Part shown: one piece after another, positions 1 to 9,151 of the stretch
Position numbering within the stretch: position 1 is the stretch's first letter
Layout: every line of letters starts with the position of its first letter
From: Arachnia propionica
GTDB lineage: Bacteria; Actinomycetota; Actinomycetes; Propionibacteriales; Propionibacteriaceae
NCBI RefSeq assembly: GCF_003859805.1
Contig: NZ_RQZG01000015.1
Location: 39,659 to 103,658 of the forward strand
Length of the DNA: 64,000 bases
Reading direction: 5' to 3'
Program-made: the position numbers and the translations under genes
The notes under the pieces: model-generated
The model's input: only the letters and a program-made list of their open reading frames with translations
The model's database searches: none
What the model was told of the DNA's origin: nothing

Positions 1-392
1 GTGTCCGCGATCTCCAGCGCCTGCTCCCCGTTGTCAGGCTGGGAGACCAGCAGCTCATCGGTCTTCACCCCGAGCCTCGCCGCGTAGTCCGGGTCGAGTG
101 CGTGCTCGGCATCGATGAAGGCACAGATCCCACCCTCGGCCTGGGCATTGGCGATGGCGTGGAGGGCGACGGTGGTCTTGCCGGAGGACTCCGGTCCGTA
201 GATCTCGATGATGCGGCCCCGTGGCAGCCCTCCGATGCCGAGTGCGACATCCAGCGCCACGCTGCCCGTCGGGATGACGTCGACGGGCAGCCGACTCCCC
301 TCCCCCAGACGCATGACCGAACCCTTTCCGTGGGCCTTCTCGATCTGGGCGAGTGCTGCCTCCAGCGCCTTGGCGCGATCAGCGACCGACAT
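1..392 (-). CDS. recA: Recombinase RecA, N-terminal part (runs off the window)
   Basis: RecA forms filaments on single-stranded DNA, drives homologous recombination and triggers LexA self-cleavage in the SOS response. Reading leftwards from an ATG at 392, the frame gives a typical RecA start ([19 protein letters not shown]), then the Walker A loop GPESSGKTT and the stretch [17 protein letters not shown]. About 130 codons are present; the C-terminal part lies outside the window. An SD-like AAAGGAA precedes the start. A perfect actinobacterial LexA box lies about 140 bp upstream. The DUF3046 gene upstream on the same strand is the usual actinobacterial neighbour of recA. Confidence 0.97.
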   Translation of the reverse strand, partial: MSVADRAKALEAALAQIEKAHGKGSVMRLGEGSRLPVDVIPTGSVALDVALGIGGLPRGRIIEIYGPESSGKTTVALHAIANAQAEGGICAFIDAEHALDPDYAARLGVKTDELLVSQPDNGEQALEIAD

Positions 393-523
393 GCTGTTTC
401 CTTTCCCTGTGCCTGGGCGAACCCACCGTGCGGGTCCAGGTCCTTACATCTTCACTCTAGGAAGCCCGACCGACATTTTTCTCGCTCGAGCATCTCGGGT
501 GTGGACAACCCGTCGACGCGGCA

Positions 524-545
524 AGCATAGCCGAACGCGTGTTCG
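524..545 (-). promoter_or_regulatory. LexA (SOS) box and -10 element of recA
   Basis: Positions 532-545 read CGAACGCGTGTTCG, a perfect dyad matching the actinobacterial SOS consensus CGAAC-N4-GTTCG. On the minus strand it is followed at 529-524 by TATGCT, a good -10 hexamer, so LexA bound here would cover the promoter spacer and block recA. The box and -10 are seen; LexA control is inferred from the known consensus. Confidence 0.85.
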
Positions 546-572
546 AATGTCGTGCCGTCGGCGTGTCGCGCC

Positions 573-767
573 TCAACGCATCCTGTCCGGGAGCTCGAGC
601 TCCACCCACACCGCACGCCAGATCTCCTTGCAGGGCACCCCGGCCCGCAGTGCCTCCTCGACACTGCGGCTGTCGAGCCCCTGCAGAGCGACGGTTGCCG
701 CCCAACTGGGGGCGTAGTCAGGTCCCAGTACCGCATCCAGTCTCGACCTCAACTCCGCCTCTCGCAC
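573..767 (-). CDS. DUF3046 family small protein
   Basis: A 64-residue protein of unknown function. It fits DUF3046, a short actinobacterial family usually encoded beside recA: a conserved Tyr-Ala-x-Ser-Trp-Ala segment, then a Gly-Leu-x-x-Arg-Ser-Val-Glu-x-Ala-Leu stretch, and finally a Lys-x-Ile/Val-Trp-Arg-Ala-Val motif near the end. The start is GTG at 767. An AATACT box six bases upstream suggests a leaderless transcript. It is co-directional with recA, and the LexA box lies between the two genes. No signal peptide or membrane segment is seen. Confidence 0.85.
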   Translation of the reverse strand: MREAELRSRLDAVLGPDYAPSWAATVALQGLDSRSVEEALRAGVPCKEIWRAVWVELELPDRMR

Positions 768-821
768 GACTCAAGTATTCCCCAGTGAGGCGCCATCTCG
801 CACACCAAGTGCGCAATCATT

Positions 822-865
822 TAGAATGTCGCCCAATACCGCGCAACAACTGCACAACAACTGCA
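822..865 (+). promoter_or_regulatory. Promoter and 11-bp tandem repeat before the DeoR-type regulator gene
   Basis: TAGAAT at 822-827 is a good -10 box for the gene starting at 912. Just downstream, 844-865 holds two perfect copies of an 11-bp unit (CAACAACTGCA) and the start of a third. The 11-bp period equals about one helical turn, placing the copies on one DNA face. This may be the operator used for autoregulation. The repeats are seen; the function is inferred. Confidence 0.5.
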
Positions 866-911
866 CAACGTGGACTTTTCCACCCCGGAAACATCTGCAC
901 CAGGAGGCGAG

Positions 912-1730
912 ATGAACTCCACGGGAACACATTCCCACAAGCGTTCCGACCGGATGCTGGCCATGCTGGCCCTGCTCCAGGAGAACGGACAGATGGCCCT
1001 GTCCCAGCTGGCCACGGAGCTCGGCACCTCAGAGGCCACCATCCGGCGTGATGTCGCGGTCCTCGCCGCCCAGGGGTTGCTCGACCGCACCCACGGTGGG
1101 GCCCGTCCGGTCCAGGGAAGCAAGGAGCTGCCCGTTCGGCTGCGTGATGGCCGCAACCAGGCGGCCAAGTCACGGATCGCCTCCGCCGCGGCCCAACTGG
1201 TCCCCGAGGGCAAGCACGCCATCGGACTCAGCGGTGGCACCACGGCAGCGGAGGTGCTGCGTGCACTGCAGCACCGCACGGACCTCACCATCATCACCAA
1301 TTCGCTCAGCATCGGCCTGGAGGCGGCCGAGCAGGGACAGAGTCGCGTCCTCATCGCCGGCGGGGTGCTGCGTTCGAACTCCTTGGAGCTGGTCGGTTCC
1401 CTGGCCGAGGCCACACTCCGCCTCGTCAACGTCGGAACCGCACTGGTCGGGGCCGACGGGGTGAGTTCCACCGGGGGGCTGACCACCCATGACGACATCG
1501 AGGCCCGCACGAACCACACGATGATCGAACGCGCCCAACGGGTGATCGCCGTCGCGGACGCCACCAAGATCGGTCATGTCACCCTGGCCAAGATGGCGGA
1601 TCTGACGGAGATCGACGTGCTGGTGACGGATTCCAATGCCCCGGCCGATGAGTTGGCGCGAATCCGCGACGCAGGCATCGAGGTGGTCATCGTCCCGGCC
1701 CCCTCCGAGTCCAAAAACCGGAGCAGCTGA
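912..1730 (+). CDS. DeoR family transcriptional regulator
   Basis: A 272-residue DNA-binding repressor of the DeoR/GlpR family, which senses sugar-phosphate-like ligands. The N-terminal helix-turn-helix (about residues 8-60) contains the family signature LGTSEATIRRDVAVL. The rest is the DeoRC sensor domain, with SGGTTAAEVLRAL and a conserved ADATKIG stretch near residue 215. An ATG at 912 is chosen because AGGAGG lies at 902-907; a start at 870 would give 14 more residues without support. It is divergent from the DUF3046 gene and stands alone; pgsA lies convergently 14 bp after its stop. The target genes are not evident. Confidence 0.9.
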   Translation: MNSTGTHSHKRSDRMLAMLALLQENGQMALSQLATELGTSEATIRRDVAVLAAQGLLDRTHGGARPVQGSKELPVRLRDGRNQAAKSRIASAAAQLVPEGKHAIGLSGGTTAAEVLRALQHRTDLTIITNSLSIGLEAAEQGQSRVLIAGGVLRSNSLELVGSLAEATLRLVNVGTALVGADGVSSTGGLTTHDDIEARTNHTMIERAQRVIAVADATKIGHVTLAKMADLTEIDVLVTDSNAPADELARIRDAGIEVVIVPAPSESKNRSS

Positions 1731-1744
1731 GGCAGGGCAGGACT

Positions 1745-2341
1745 TCACTCGACCGGAGCTGTCTCACCCTTCCCGCGGGCCTGTCGACGCAGCCTGAGGG
1801 CCTCCCGGACATAGTCGAGGCCGGTCATGAGCGTCAGTGCCAGCGCTGCCCACATCAGCACCCAGGCCAGCACCTGGAACCACCCGGGCAGCACCTCGAG
1901 CCAGCGCAGGAACAGGATCAGGGCCAAGGACTGGACCACCGTCTTGAGCTTGCCTCCCCCCTTGGCCGCCATGATCCCGTACTTCGCGACCGCCGCTCTC
2001 AACCACGTGATGCTCCACTCCCGCAGCAGGATCAGCACCGTGAAGAACCACGGCAGTTCCCCCAGGACACTGAGGGAGATGAAGGCCGCCCCCGTCAACG
2101 CCTTGTCCGCGAACGGGTCCCAGAGCTTCCCGAAATCAGTGACGAGATTCCAGCGACGGGCGATGGCCCCGTCCGCCAGATCCGTCAGGATGGCCAGCGT
2201 GAACACCCCGGTCGCGGCCAGCCGCCACGAGGGATCGTGAGGATGGAGGAAGAGCACGACCAGGAAGATCGGCACCATGACGATGCGCAACACCGTGAGC
2301 GCATTCGGGACATTCCAGTTGCTGGGTGGTGACTCAGTCAT
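1745..2341 (-). CDS. pgsA: CDP-diacylglycerol--glycerol-3-phosphate 3-phosphatidyltransferase
   Basis: A membrane enzyme that makes phosphatidylglycerol phosphate, the first committed step to phosphatidylglycerol and cardiolipin. The 198-residue protein has the CDP-alcohol phosphotransferase signature DG-x2-AR-x8-G-x3-D-x3-D (ADGAIARRW through LWDPFADK, about residues 56-80) and four to six hydrophobic segments. The start codon overlaps the rimO stop by 4 nt (ATGA), so translation is coupled. The order ftsK-rimO-pgsA is common in actinobacteria. Other CDP-alcohol transferases share the motif, but neighbours and length favour PgsA. Confidence 0.9.
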   Translation of the reverse strand: MTESPPSNWNVPNALTVLRIVMVPIFLVVLFLHPHDPSWRLAATGVFTLAILTDLADGAIARRWNLVTDFGKLWDPFADKALTGAAFISLSVLGELPWFFTVLILLREWSITWLRAAVAKYGIMAAKGGGKLKTVVQSLALILFLRWLEVLPGWFQVLAWVLMWAALALTLMTGLDYVREALRLRRQARGKGETAPVE

Positions 2342-3750
2342 TCCCTCTCTCCTCTGAGGTCGATCCCCTCGGCCGCCACGAAGGTGACCGCCACGAAATC
2401 CCCCACGTCGCAGCCTCCCGCATCGACGAGTTCCACGACGCCATCGGTCTCCGGCCCCTGGTGCGGCGCCCGGCCGATCGGTGTCGCACCATTCTCCTCG
2501 ACCAGCACCATGGCGTGCTCCCCCACCCGCTCGGCGGCCCGGGACTCACACACCGCCGTGGCGACATCGGTGAGCATCTCACGTCGTGCCTCGATCTCCT
2601 CCTGGTCGAGGTGCCCATCCAGTCGCACTCCCTCCGTGCCCTCCTCGTCGGAGTACCCGAACACCCCGAGCACATCCAGGTTCGCATCGATGATGAACTG
2701 TCTCAGCACCTCGACATCATGTTCCGTCTCCCCCGGGAACCCGGCGATGACATTGCTGCGGATCCCCGCCTCGGGAGCTGCTGACCTGATGCGGGAGATG
2801 ATCTCCAGGAAGCTCTCCGGATCTCCGAAACGTCGCATCCTCCTCAGCACCGACGGGGAGGCGTGCTGGAAGGACAGATCGAAGTAGGGAACCACCTTGC
2901 GCGTGGTGAGCATGGCCTCCAGCATCCCGGGACGCAGCTCGGCCGGCTGGAGGTAGGACACCCGGATCCACTCCAGTCCGTCGACTGCTGCCAGCTCCGG
3001 GAGCAGCCGTTCCAGGCTGGCGTCGGTGAGATCCTTGCCGTAGCTGGAGGTGTTCTCGGAGACCAGCAGGATCTCCTTGACCCCTTCCGAGACCAGCCAG
3101 CGGGCCTCCGCGACCAACTCGTCGACAGGACGCGAGAGATAGGACCCCCGGAAGGCCGGGATGGCACAGAAGGAGCAGCGCCGGTCGCACCCTGAGGCGA
3201 TCTTGAGCGATGCCGCCGGCCCGGAGGAGATGCGGCGACGATGCCCCCTCGGGCCGCTCGCCGGCGCGAGTCCTTCCGGCAACGGGGTGTGCCCGGGAGT
3301 CGCGACGGTGGCAGCTGCGGCCGGGCGTTCCACCGGGGCCAGGGGCAGCAGGGTGCGTCGGTCCCTGGGGATGTGGGACTCGTGGCTGCCACCGGCCAGG
3401 ATGTGACGCAGCCGGTCCGCGATGTCGCCGTAGTCGTCGAACCCGAGCACGGCATCGGCCTCGGGGAGTTCCTGCGCCAGCTGCACACCGTACCGTTCCG
3501 CCATGCAGCCGACCGCAACCACGGCCCGGGCACGACCGGTGTCCTTGAGGTCGGCTGCCGCCAGGAGGGTGTCGATGGAGTCCTTCTTGGCCTGTTCCAC
3601 GAAACCGCAGGTGTTGACCACCACCGTCTCGGCCTCGGTGGGGTCCTCGACGAGCTGGAAACCTCCCGCCTCGAGACGTCCGGCGAGTTCCTCGGAGTCG
3701 ACGTCGTTGCGGGCACAGCCGAGGGTGTGGATGTGGACCTTGTTCATCAT
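2338..3750 (-). CDS. rimO: Ribosomal protein S12 methylthiotransferase RimO
   Basis: A radical SAM enzyme that adds a methylthio group to an aspartate of ribosomal protein S12. About 470 residues: an N-terminal UPF0004 domain with Fe-S cysteines (LGCARND, VNTCGFV, VGCMAERYG), a radical SAM core with the CxxxCxxC motif in GCDRRCSFCAIPAFRG, and a C-terminal TRAM domain. The linker before the SAM core is long and Pro/Ala-rich. Several starts are close together: TTG 3759, ATG 3750 and ATG 3747; the ATGs follow a GGGGA SD-like stretch. The stop overlaps pgsA by 4 nt, and the gene begins about 16 nt after the ftsK stop. Confidence 0.93.
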   Translation of the reverse strand: MMNKVHIHTLGCARNDVDSEELAGRLEAGGFQLVEDPTEAETVVVNTCGFVEQAKKDSIDTLLAAADLKDTGRARAVVAVGCMAERYGVQLAQELPEADAVLGFDDYGDIADRLRHILAGGSHESHIPRDRRTLLPLAPVERPAAAATVATPGHTPLPEGLAPASGPRGHRRRISSGPAASLKIASGCDRRCSFCAIPAFRGSYLSRPVDELVAEARWLVSEGVKEILLVSENTSSYGKDLTDASLERLLPELAAVDGLEWIRVSYLQPAELRPGMLEAMLTTRKVVPYFDLSFQHASPSVLRRMRRFGDPESFLEIISRIRSAAPEAGIRSNVIAGFPGETEHDVEVLRQFIIDANLDVLGVFGYSDEEGTEGVRLDGHLDQEEIEARREMLTDVATAVCESRAAERVGEHAMVLVEENGATPIGRAPHQGPETDGVVELVDAGGCDVGDFVAVTFVAAEGIDLRGERE

Positions 3751-3766
3751 CGTCCCCAAGTATCGC

Positions 3767-6199
3767 TCACCCGGCCGACAAGGACACCAGGAGCTCGTCC
3801 AGGTCCTCCGGCTTCACCAGCACCTCACGCGCCTTGGAGCCCTCCGAGGGGCCGACGACGCCACGGGACTCGAGGATGTCCATGAGCCGTCCCGCCTTGG
3901 CGAACCCCACCCTCAGCTTGCGCTGCAGCATCGAGGTGGAACCGAGCTGCAGCTCCACGACCAGCCGGGCCGCGTCGATGACGAGCTCGAGGTCGTCACC
4001 GATGTCGTCGACCACCTTCTTCTCCGCGGCAGCCGTGGTCACGTCCTCCCGGTAGGTCGGTTGCAGCTGTCCGGAGATGTGGGCCACGACCTCGCGGATC
4101 TCGGACTCGTTGACCCACGCCCCCTGCACCCGGATGGGTTTGCCCGCCCCCATCGGCAGGAACAGCCCGTCCCCCTTGCCGACCAGCTTCTCGGCCCCCG
4201 GCTGGTCGAGGATCACCCGGGAGTCGGTCATCGACGAGGTCGCGAAGGCAAGTCGTGAGGGCACGTTGGCCTTGATGAGACCGGTGACGACATCCGTCGA
4301 GGGACGCTGGGTGGCGAGCACGAGGTGGATGCCGGCGGCCCGGGCGAGCTGGGTGATCCTGACCACCGACTCCTCGACGTCGCGGGGAGCCACCATCATC
4401 AGGTCGGCCAGCTCGTCGACGACCACCAGCAGGTAGGGGTACGGGGCCAGCACGCGTTCGGAACCCTCCGGAACCTTCACCTGGCCGGCGCGCACCGCCT
4501 TGTTGAAGTCGTCGACGTGGCGGAAGCCGAAGTTCGCCAGGTCGTCGTAGCGCATGTCCATCTCACGCACCACCCAGGCGAGCGCCTCGGCCGCCTTCTT
4601 GGGATTCGTGATGATCGGGGTCACCAGGTGAGGGATGCCCTCGTACTGGTTGAGCTCCACCCGTTTCGGATCCACCAGCAGCAGACGCACCTCGTCGGGT
4701 GTGGCCCGCATCATGATGGAGGTGATGAGTGAGTTGATGAAGCTCGACTTGCCGGACCCGGTGGCCCCGGCCACCAGCAGGTGCGGCATCTTCGCCATGT
4801 TGGCCAGCACGAAACCGCCCTCGACGTCCTTGCCGAGCCCGACGGTGAGCGGGTGGTGATCGCCCAGCGCCTTGGGGGAACGGAGCACGTCGCCGAGGCT
4901 GACCACCTCCTTGTCGAGGTTCGGGATCTCGATGCCGATGGCCGATCTGCCCGGGATGGGGGTGAGGATTCGGATCTCGTTGCTGCCGACGGCGTAGGCG
5001 ATGTTGTCCGCCAGCCCGGTCACCTTGGAGACCTTGATGGCGTTGCCGAGCTCGACCTCGTATCGGGTCACCGTCGGGCCACGGGTGTAGCCGGTGACCC
5101 GGGCGTCGATCTCGAACTCCTCCAGGGTGGCGGCGAGCTGCCGGACCACGCGGTCGGACGACTCGGTGCGGGCCTTCGGCTTGGTGCCGGGGATGAGCAG
5201 GCTCTCGTCCGGCAGCTGGTACATGATCTCGCCGCTGAGCTGGAGCTGCTCGGCCCGACCGATCATGGGGGTGTGCTCCGGCGGGGGGAGGTCCTCCTTC
5301 GGGGCCGCCGGAGCCGGTTTGCGCACCGGTGGCAGCGAGGGTTCGTGCTCCTCCACCTGCCAGTCAGGGACCGGCTCCCCCTCGGGGTCGGGGTCGTCCT
5401 CGACGATGAGGGGGGTGTCGTAGGGCTTGTCCACCCCGAGTTCCAGCTTCCTCGGGGGCTCCTCCGTGGTGTCCTCCACCAGCGCTGAGAGCCCACCGCG
5501 GATGCCTGCGATCACGTCGCGCAGGGGGCGGTTGATGACGAGGAGGACACCGATGAGGGTCACCACGACGAGGATGGGCACAGCGGCCCAGACGGTCAGC
5601 AGGTCGGTGAACAGGCTGCTGGAGAGGAATCCCAGGATCCCTCCGGCACGTCTGAGCTCCATCATCTGGTCCGGGCGGGGCAGTCCCCGGGCGATGTTGA
5701 GGATGCCGAGGGCACCCGTCGTGATGAGGAACCAGCCGAGTCCTGTCCGGGGTGCGGCATCCACTGCGCGAGGGTGCCTCAGGATCCGCCATGACGCGTA
5801 GAGGAGGATCGCCGGGAGGAAGGTCGAACTGAGTCCGACGATGGTGGTGGTGGCGACCTCGATGGCCCCGCCGACCGGCCCCGGGAGCATGAACCAGGCC
5901 CGGGAGGCCACCACGACGGCGAGCAGCAGCACGAACAGACCGACCCCGTCACGACGCAGTGCCGGATCGACATCGGTGTCCACACCGCCGAAGCTTCGCG
6001 CGATGGCGCCGACACCGTGTGCCAGCCCACGCCAGAACGCGACGATCCCCCGCAGCAGCGGATTCGGTTCCGGGGAGGCGGGGCGGCTGGTGGAACGGGT
6101 CCGTGAGGTCGACGTGGGGCCACCGGACTTCTTGCCGCCCTGCGACGAGGACGAGCGTCGGGTGGAGTTCCGCGAGGGGGAAGAGCCGCGTGTCGCCAT
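3767..6199 (-). CDS. ftsK: DNA translocase FtsK/SpoIIIE
   Basis: A septum-located DNA pump that clears chromosome ends from the closing division site. 810 residues: a Ser/Arg/Lys-rich N-terminus, about four membrane segments (residues 85-230), an acidic/proline linker, the motor with Walker A GATGSGKSS near residue 478 and Walker B LLLVDPKRVEL, and a C-terminal gamma winged helix of about 65 residues that reads the KOPS sequences. TAGGTT lies six bases before the ATG at 6199, so the mRNA is probably leaderless. It begins a ftsK-rimO-pgsA unit. Confidence 0.95.
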   Translation of the reverse strand: MATRGSSPSRNSTRRSSSSQGGKKSGGPTSTSRTRSTSRPASPEPNPLLRGIVAFWRGLAHGVGAIARSFGGVDTDVDPALRRDGVGLFVLLLAVVVASRAWFMLPGPVGGAIEVATTTIVGLSSTFLPAILLYASWRILRHPRAVDAAPRTGLGWFLITTGALGILNIARGLPRPDQMMELRRAGGILGFLSSSLFTDLLTVWAAVPILVVVTLIGVLLVINRPLRDVIAGIRGGLSALVEDTTEEPPRKLELGVDKPYDTPLIVEDDPDPEGEPVPDWQVEEHEPSLPPVRKPAPAAPKEDLPPPEHTPMIGRAEQLQLSGEIMYQLPDESLLIPGTKPKARTESSDRVVRQLAATLEEFEIDARVTGYTRGPTVTRYEVELGNAIKVSKVTGLADNIAYAVGSNEIRILTPIPGRSAIGIEIPNLDKEVVSLGDVLRSPKALGDHHPLTVGLGKDVEGGFVLANMAKMPHLLVAGATGSGKSSFINSLITSIMMRATPDEVRLLLVDPKRVELNQYEGIPHLVTPIITNPKKAAEALAWVVREMDMRYDDLANFGFRHVDDFNKAVRAGQVKVPEGSERVLAPYPYLLVVVDELADLMMVAPRDVEESVVRITQLARAAGIHLVLATQRPSTDVVTGLIKANVPSRLAFATSSMTDSRVILDQPGAEKLVGKGDGLFLPMGAGKPIRVQGAWVNESEIREVVAHISGQLQPTYREDVTTAAAEKKVVDDIGDDLELVIDAARLVVELQLGSTSMLQRKLRVGFAKAGRLMDILESRGVVGPSEGSKAREVLVKPEDLDELLVSLSAG

Positions 6200-6258
6200 G
6201 CTTCCAACCTAGCGGAGGAGCGGGCCCGGCCTCACCTCCCGCGCCGTCGTCATGGTGG

Positions 6259-7182
6259 TCAGGCGAAGTGGTCCCAGCCGGTCGGAGAGGTCCAGGGCTC
6301 GCCGTCGACGCTCACCTGCGCCCCGGGACCGACCAGTCCGATGGCCCGCCAGCCATCAGGCAGGTCCCGATCTGGGGGGAACGTGGCTGCCAGGGCGTGG
6401 TCCTCGCCACCGGCCAGGATGAATGCCATGGGGTTCTTCCCGGTCGCGGCGGCGACCCGTGCCAGTCCGTCGGGGACCGCGAAGGCCGAGGAGTCGATGT
6501 CGATGCCGACCCCGCTGCGTTCACAGATGTGGCCCAGGTCCTGCAGCAGGCCGTCGGAGACGTCGATCATGGCGGTGGCCCCGGCCTCGGCCGCCACCCG
6601 GCCCTGCCCGTAGGGGACGCTCGGGACCTGCTGCTCGGCCACCAGGTCCTTCGGGGAACCGAATCCCCGCTGCAGCACGAGCAGTCCACCGGCGGCCCAA
6701 CCGAGCCTCCCGCACACCGCCACCCGATCACCCGGCCGGGCCCCGACCCGGGTGACGGGAGCCCGCCCATCGAGGTTGCCGAGCGCGGTGACGGAGATGG
6801 CGACGTGGGCCGAGGAGGACAGGTCCCCACCGACGAGACTCACCCGGGCCTGCTCACACTCGGCGGCCACGCCCTGCTGGAACTCCTTCACCCAGGCCTG
6901 GTCCAGGTCCTTCGGCAGTGCCAACCCGATGACCACTGCGCTCGGGATCGCCCCCATCGCCTCCACGTCTGAGACGTTGACGGCCACGGCCTTCCGACCG
7001 ATCTGGTGGGCGCTCGACCAGGAGCGTTTGAAGTGGACGTTCTCGATGAGCACGTCCGTGGTGACCACCACGTCGCCGGCCGGGCGCAGCACCGCCGCGT
7101 CGTCGCCCGGACCGAGCCTCACGTCCGCTCCGAGCGCCAGGTCAGCGGTGATCTCGGAGATCAGTTCGAACTCACCTGCCAT
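6259..7182 (-). CDS. thiL: Thiamine-monophosphate kinase
   Basis: Phosphorylates thiamine monophosphate to thiamine diphosphate, the last step of cofactor synthesis. 307 residues, normal for ThiL. Visible family features are the N-terminal GDDAAVLR metal/nucleotide loop, VNVSDVEAMGA, VGGDLSSS and IDVSDGLLQDLGH. The ATG overlaps the ddl stop by one base (TGATG), so the two are co-translated. The ddl-thiL pairing is common in actinobacteria. Confidence 0.93.
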   Translation of the reverse strand: MAGEFELISEITADLALGADVRLGPGDDAAVLRPAGDVVVTTDVLIENVHFKRSWSSAHQIGRKAVAVNVSDVEAMGAIPSAVVIGLALPKDLDQAWVKEFQQGVAAECEQARVSLVGGDLSSSAHVAISVTALGNLDGRAPVTRVGARPGDRVAVCGRLGWAAGGLLVLQRGFGSPKDLVAEQQVPSVPYGQGRVAAEAGATAMIDVSDGLLQDLGHICERSGVGIDIDSSAFAVPDGLARVAAATGKNPMAFILAGGEDHALAATFPPDRDLPDGWRAIGLVGPGAQVSVDGEPWTSPTGWDHFA

Positions 7183-8294
7183 CAGCGCATCCCCGTAGGG
7201 CGCGCCAGGGCCAGCTCGACCAGGCGACCCACCAGCTGTTCATAGGTCAGACCGCTCTCCTGCCACAGGGTGGGATACATGGAGATCTTGGTGAACCCGG
7301 GCATGGTGTTGACCTCGTTGAGCCACACCCCGTCGTCGGTGAGGAAGAAGTCGGCGCGCACCAGCCCCTCGGCCTCGATGGCGTTGAAGGCGCGACGGGC
7401 CATGGCCTGCAGGACCGAGGCCTGCGCCTCGGGAAGTTCCGCGGGCGCGTCGAGCGCCGCCCCGTTCTCGTCGAAGTACTTGGCCTCGTAGTCGTAGAAA
7501 CCGTCCTCGGCCTGCACCCGGATCTCCCCGACGACCGAGGCCCGGCAGCCCTGGGGCGCGTCCGGGTCCCCGAGCACGGCGACCTCCAGCTCCCTGGCCC
7601 CGGTGATCCCCTGTTCGAAGATCACCTTGGGATCGTACTCCTGGGCCAGGGTGATGGCTGCCTCGAGCTGCTGCGGCTCGGTGACCCGGGAGATCCCGAT
7701 CGAGGATCCCCCGCGGGCCGGTTTGACGAAGATCGGGTACTGCAGCCGTGAGACCTCCTCCAACACCTGTTCCCTGTGGTGCCTCAACCTGCGGGCCGAG
7801 GCTGCGACGAACGGTCCCACGGGCAGTCCGGCGGCCTTGAAGGCCAGCTTCATGAACTCCTTGTCCATCCCGACGGCCGAGGCCATGACCCCGGAGCCGA
7901 CGTAGCGGATACCCATCATCTCGAACATTCCCTGGATGGTGCCGTCCTCGCCGTAGGGACCGTGCAGCAGGGCGAAGGCGACATCGACCCCGTTCAGCTC
8001 CACCAGCTTCTCCCCCGTTCGGGTGGCCACCTCACACCCCTGCTCACCGACCAGCCACACGGCGTCGTGCTCCGGCTCGGCCACCTGCGGGGCGAGACCG
8101 TCCTCGATGGCGTAGGCGGCAATGGTGGCGGCCGGGACCTGGGTCCATCGACCACTCGGGGCGATCCCGATGCCGACCACGTCGAAACGGTCCTTGTCCA
8201 AGGCCTTGAACACGCTGGCCGCGGTGAGACAGGAGATGCCGTGTTCCGGGGACTGTCCCCCGAACACGAGGGCGATGCGGGTCTTGTCTGTCAC
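7182..8294 (-). CDS. ddl: D-alanine--D-alanine ligase
   Basis: An ATP-grasp enzyme that joins two D-alanines for the peptidoglycan stem peptide in the cytoplasm. About 370 residues with FGGQSPEHGIS at the N-terminus, the HGPYGEDGTIQG loop, the ATP-binding KPARGGSSIGISRV segment and the C-terminal LNEVNTMPGFT metal site. A GTG start at 8294 is preferred: it follows GAGGAG with 6-nt spacing and gives the family N-terminus directly. The frame is open for 20 more codons upstream, but these run into the acyltransferase region and look non-coding. Confidence 0.94.
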   Translation of the reverse strand: MTDKTRIALVFGGQSPEHGISCLTAASVFKALDKDRFDVVGIGIAPSGRWTQVPAATIAAYAIEDGLAPQVAEPEHDAVWLVGEQGCEVATRTGEKLVELNGVDVAFALLHGPYGEDGTIQGMFEMMGIRYVGSGVMASAVGMDKEFMKLAFKAAGLPVGPFVAASARRLRHHREQVLEEVSRLQYPIFVKPARGGSSIGISRVTEPQQLEAAITLAQEYDPKVIFEQGITGARELEVAVLGDPDAPQGCRASVVGEIRVQAEDGFYDYEAKYFDENGAALDAPAELPEAQASVLQAMARRAFNAIEAEGLVRADFFLTDDGVWLNEVNTMPGFTKISMYPTLWQESGLTYEQLVGRLVELALARPTGMR

Positions 8295-8322
8295 TTGGGT
8301 CTCCTCGAAGTCGGCGGCGCGC

Positions 8323-9102
8323 TCATCGTACCCGGGGCACCCGGGCACCCACACGCAGGTCCCAGCGCTCCGCCGGTGCCTGCTCGCCGCGCAGTCCCGC
8401 GACGAGGCCGACGATCGCGTCCATGATCCGCGCCGTCGCCTCGGCCAGTTCCTCCTTGCCCGGGGTCGCGGTCACGGGCAGATCGCTCAGATCCACCGGC
8501 TGACCGGCCACGAGGCTGATCGGGCGACGGCGCAGGGAGAACAGCCTGAGCGGCTTCAGGTTCTTGCCCCCGAGCAGGGCGTCCGCGCCGATCTGCCCGA
8601 CGGGAATGACGGGCACCCCGGTGGTCAGTGCGAGCCGGGCTGCCCCACTCCGACCGACCATGGGCCACCCGTCGGGGTCAGCCGTGATGGTTCCCTCCGG
8701 GTAGATCGCCACGCAGTCCCCTGCCTCCAGCGCAGCCCGGGCATGGATCAGGGAGTCCTTGGCCTGCTGCGTGTTGCGCAGCACCGGGATCTGGCGGCAC
8801 TGGCGGGCGAACCACCCCACCAGGGGGACCTTCCAGATCTCCGCCTTTCCCAGGAAACGCGGCCAGCGGCCGTTCCAGATGAGGTACTCGCCGAGAGCCA
8901 GGACGTCGAAGTTGGAGATGTGGTTGGCCACGACGAGACATCCCCCCTCGGGCAGGTTCTCCTGACCTGACCAGGTGCGCTTGACCAGGCCTGACATGGC
9001 GAGGTGCACGAAACGGGCCAGGAGCCGGTAGGCCCAGGGCGCGGGTTCGGAGTTGGCCAGCGTGAGGGGGCGCTGCCAGGGCTGTTCGACGAGGTGGCTC
9101 AC
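8323..9102 (-). CDS. 1-acyl-sn-glycerol-3-phosphate acyltransferase (PlsC family)
   Basis: Transfers an acyl chain to lysophosphatidic acid or a related lipid at the membrane. About 259 residues, with the acyltransferase motifs NHISNFD (NHx4D), FLGKAEIWKVPLVGWFARQ and YPEGTIT (block III). GTG at 9102 is preferred: GGAGG lies 8 nt upstream and this avoids overlap with leuD. It lies just upstream of ddl, with about 29 bp between. PlsC proper cannot be separated from other acyltransferases of the family by sequence reading alone. Confidence 0.88.
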   Translation of the reverse strand: MSHLVEQPWQRPLTLANSEPAPWAYRLLARFVHLAMSGLVKRTWSGQENLPEGGCLVVANHISNFDVLALGEYLIWNGRWPRFLGKAEIWKVPLVGWFARQCRQIPVLRNTQQAKDSLIHARAALEAGDCVAIYPEGTITADPDGWPMVGRSGAARLALTTGVPVIPVGQIGADALLGGKNLKPLRLFSLRRRPISLVAGQPVDLSDLPVTATPGKEELAEATARIMDAIVGLVAGLRGEQAPAERWDLRVGARVPRVR

Positions 9103-9151
9103 CCGGACATCCTCCCGCACACGGGGCCCATCGGCGAATCGGCGTGGGTGT

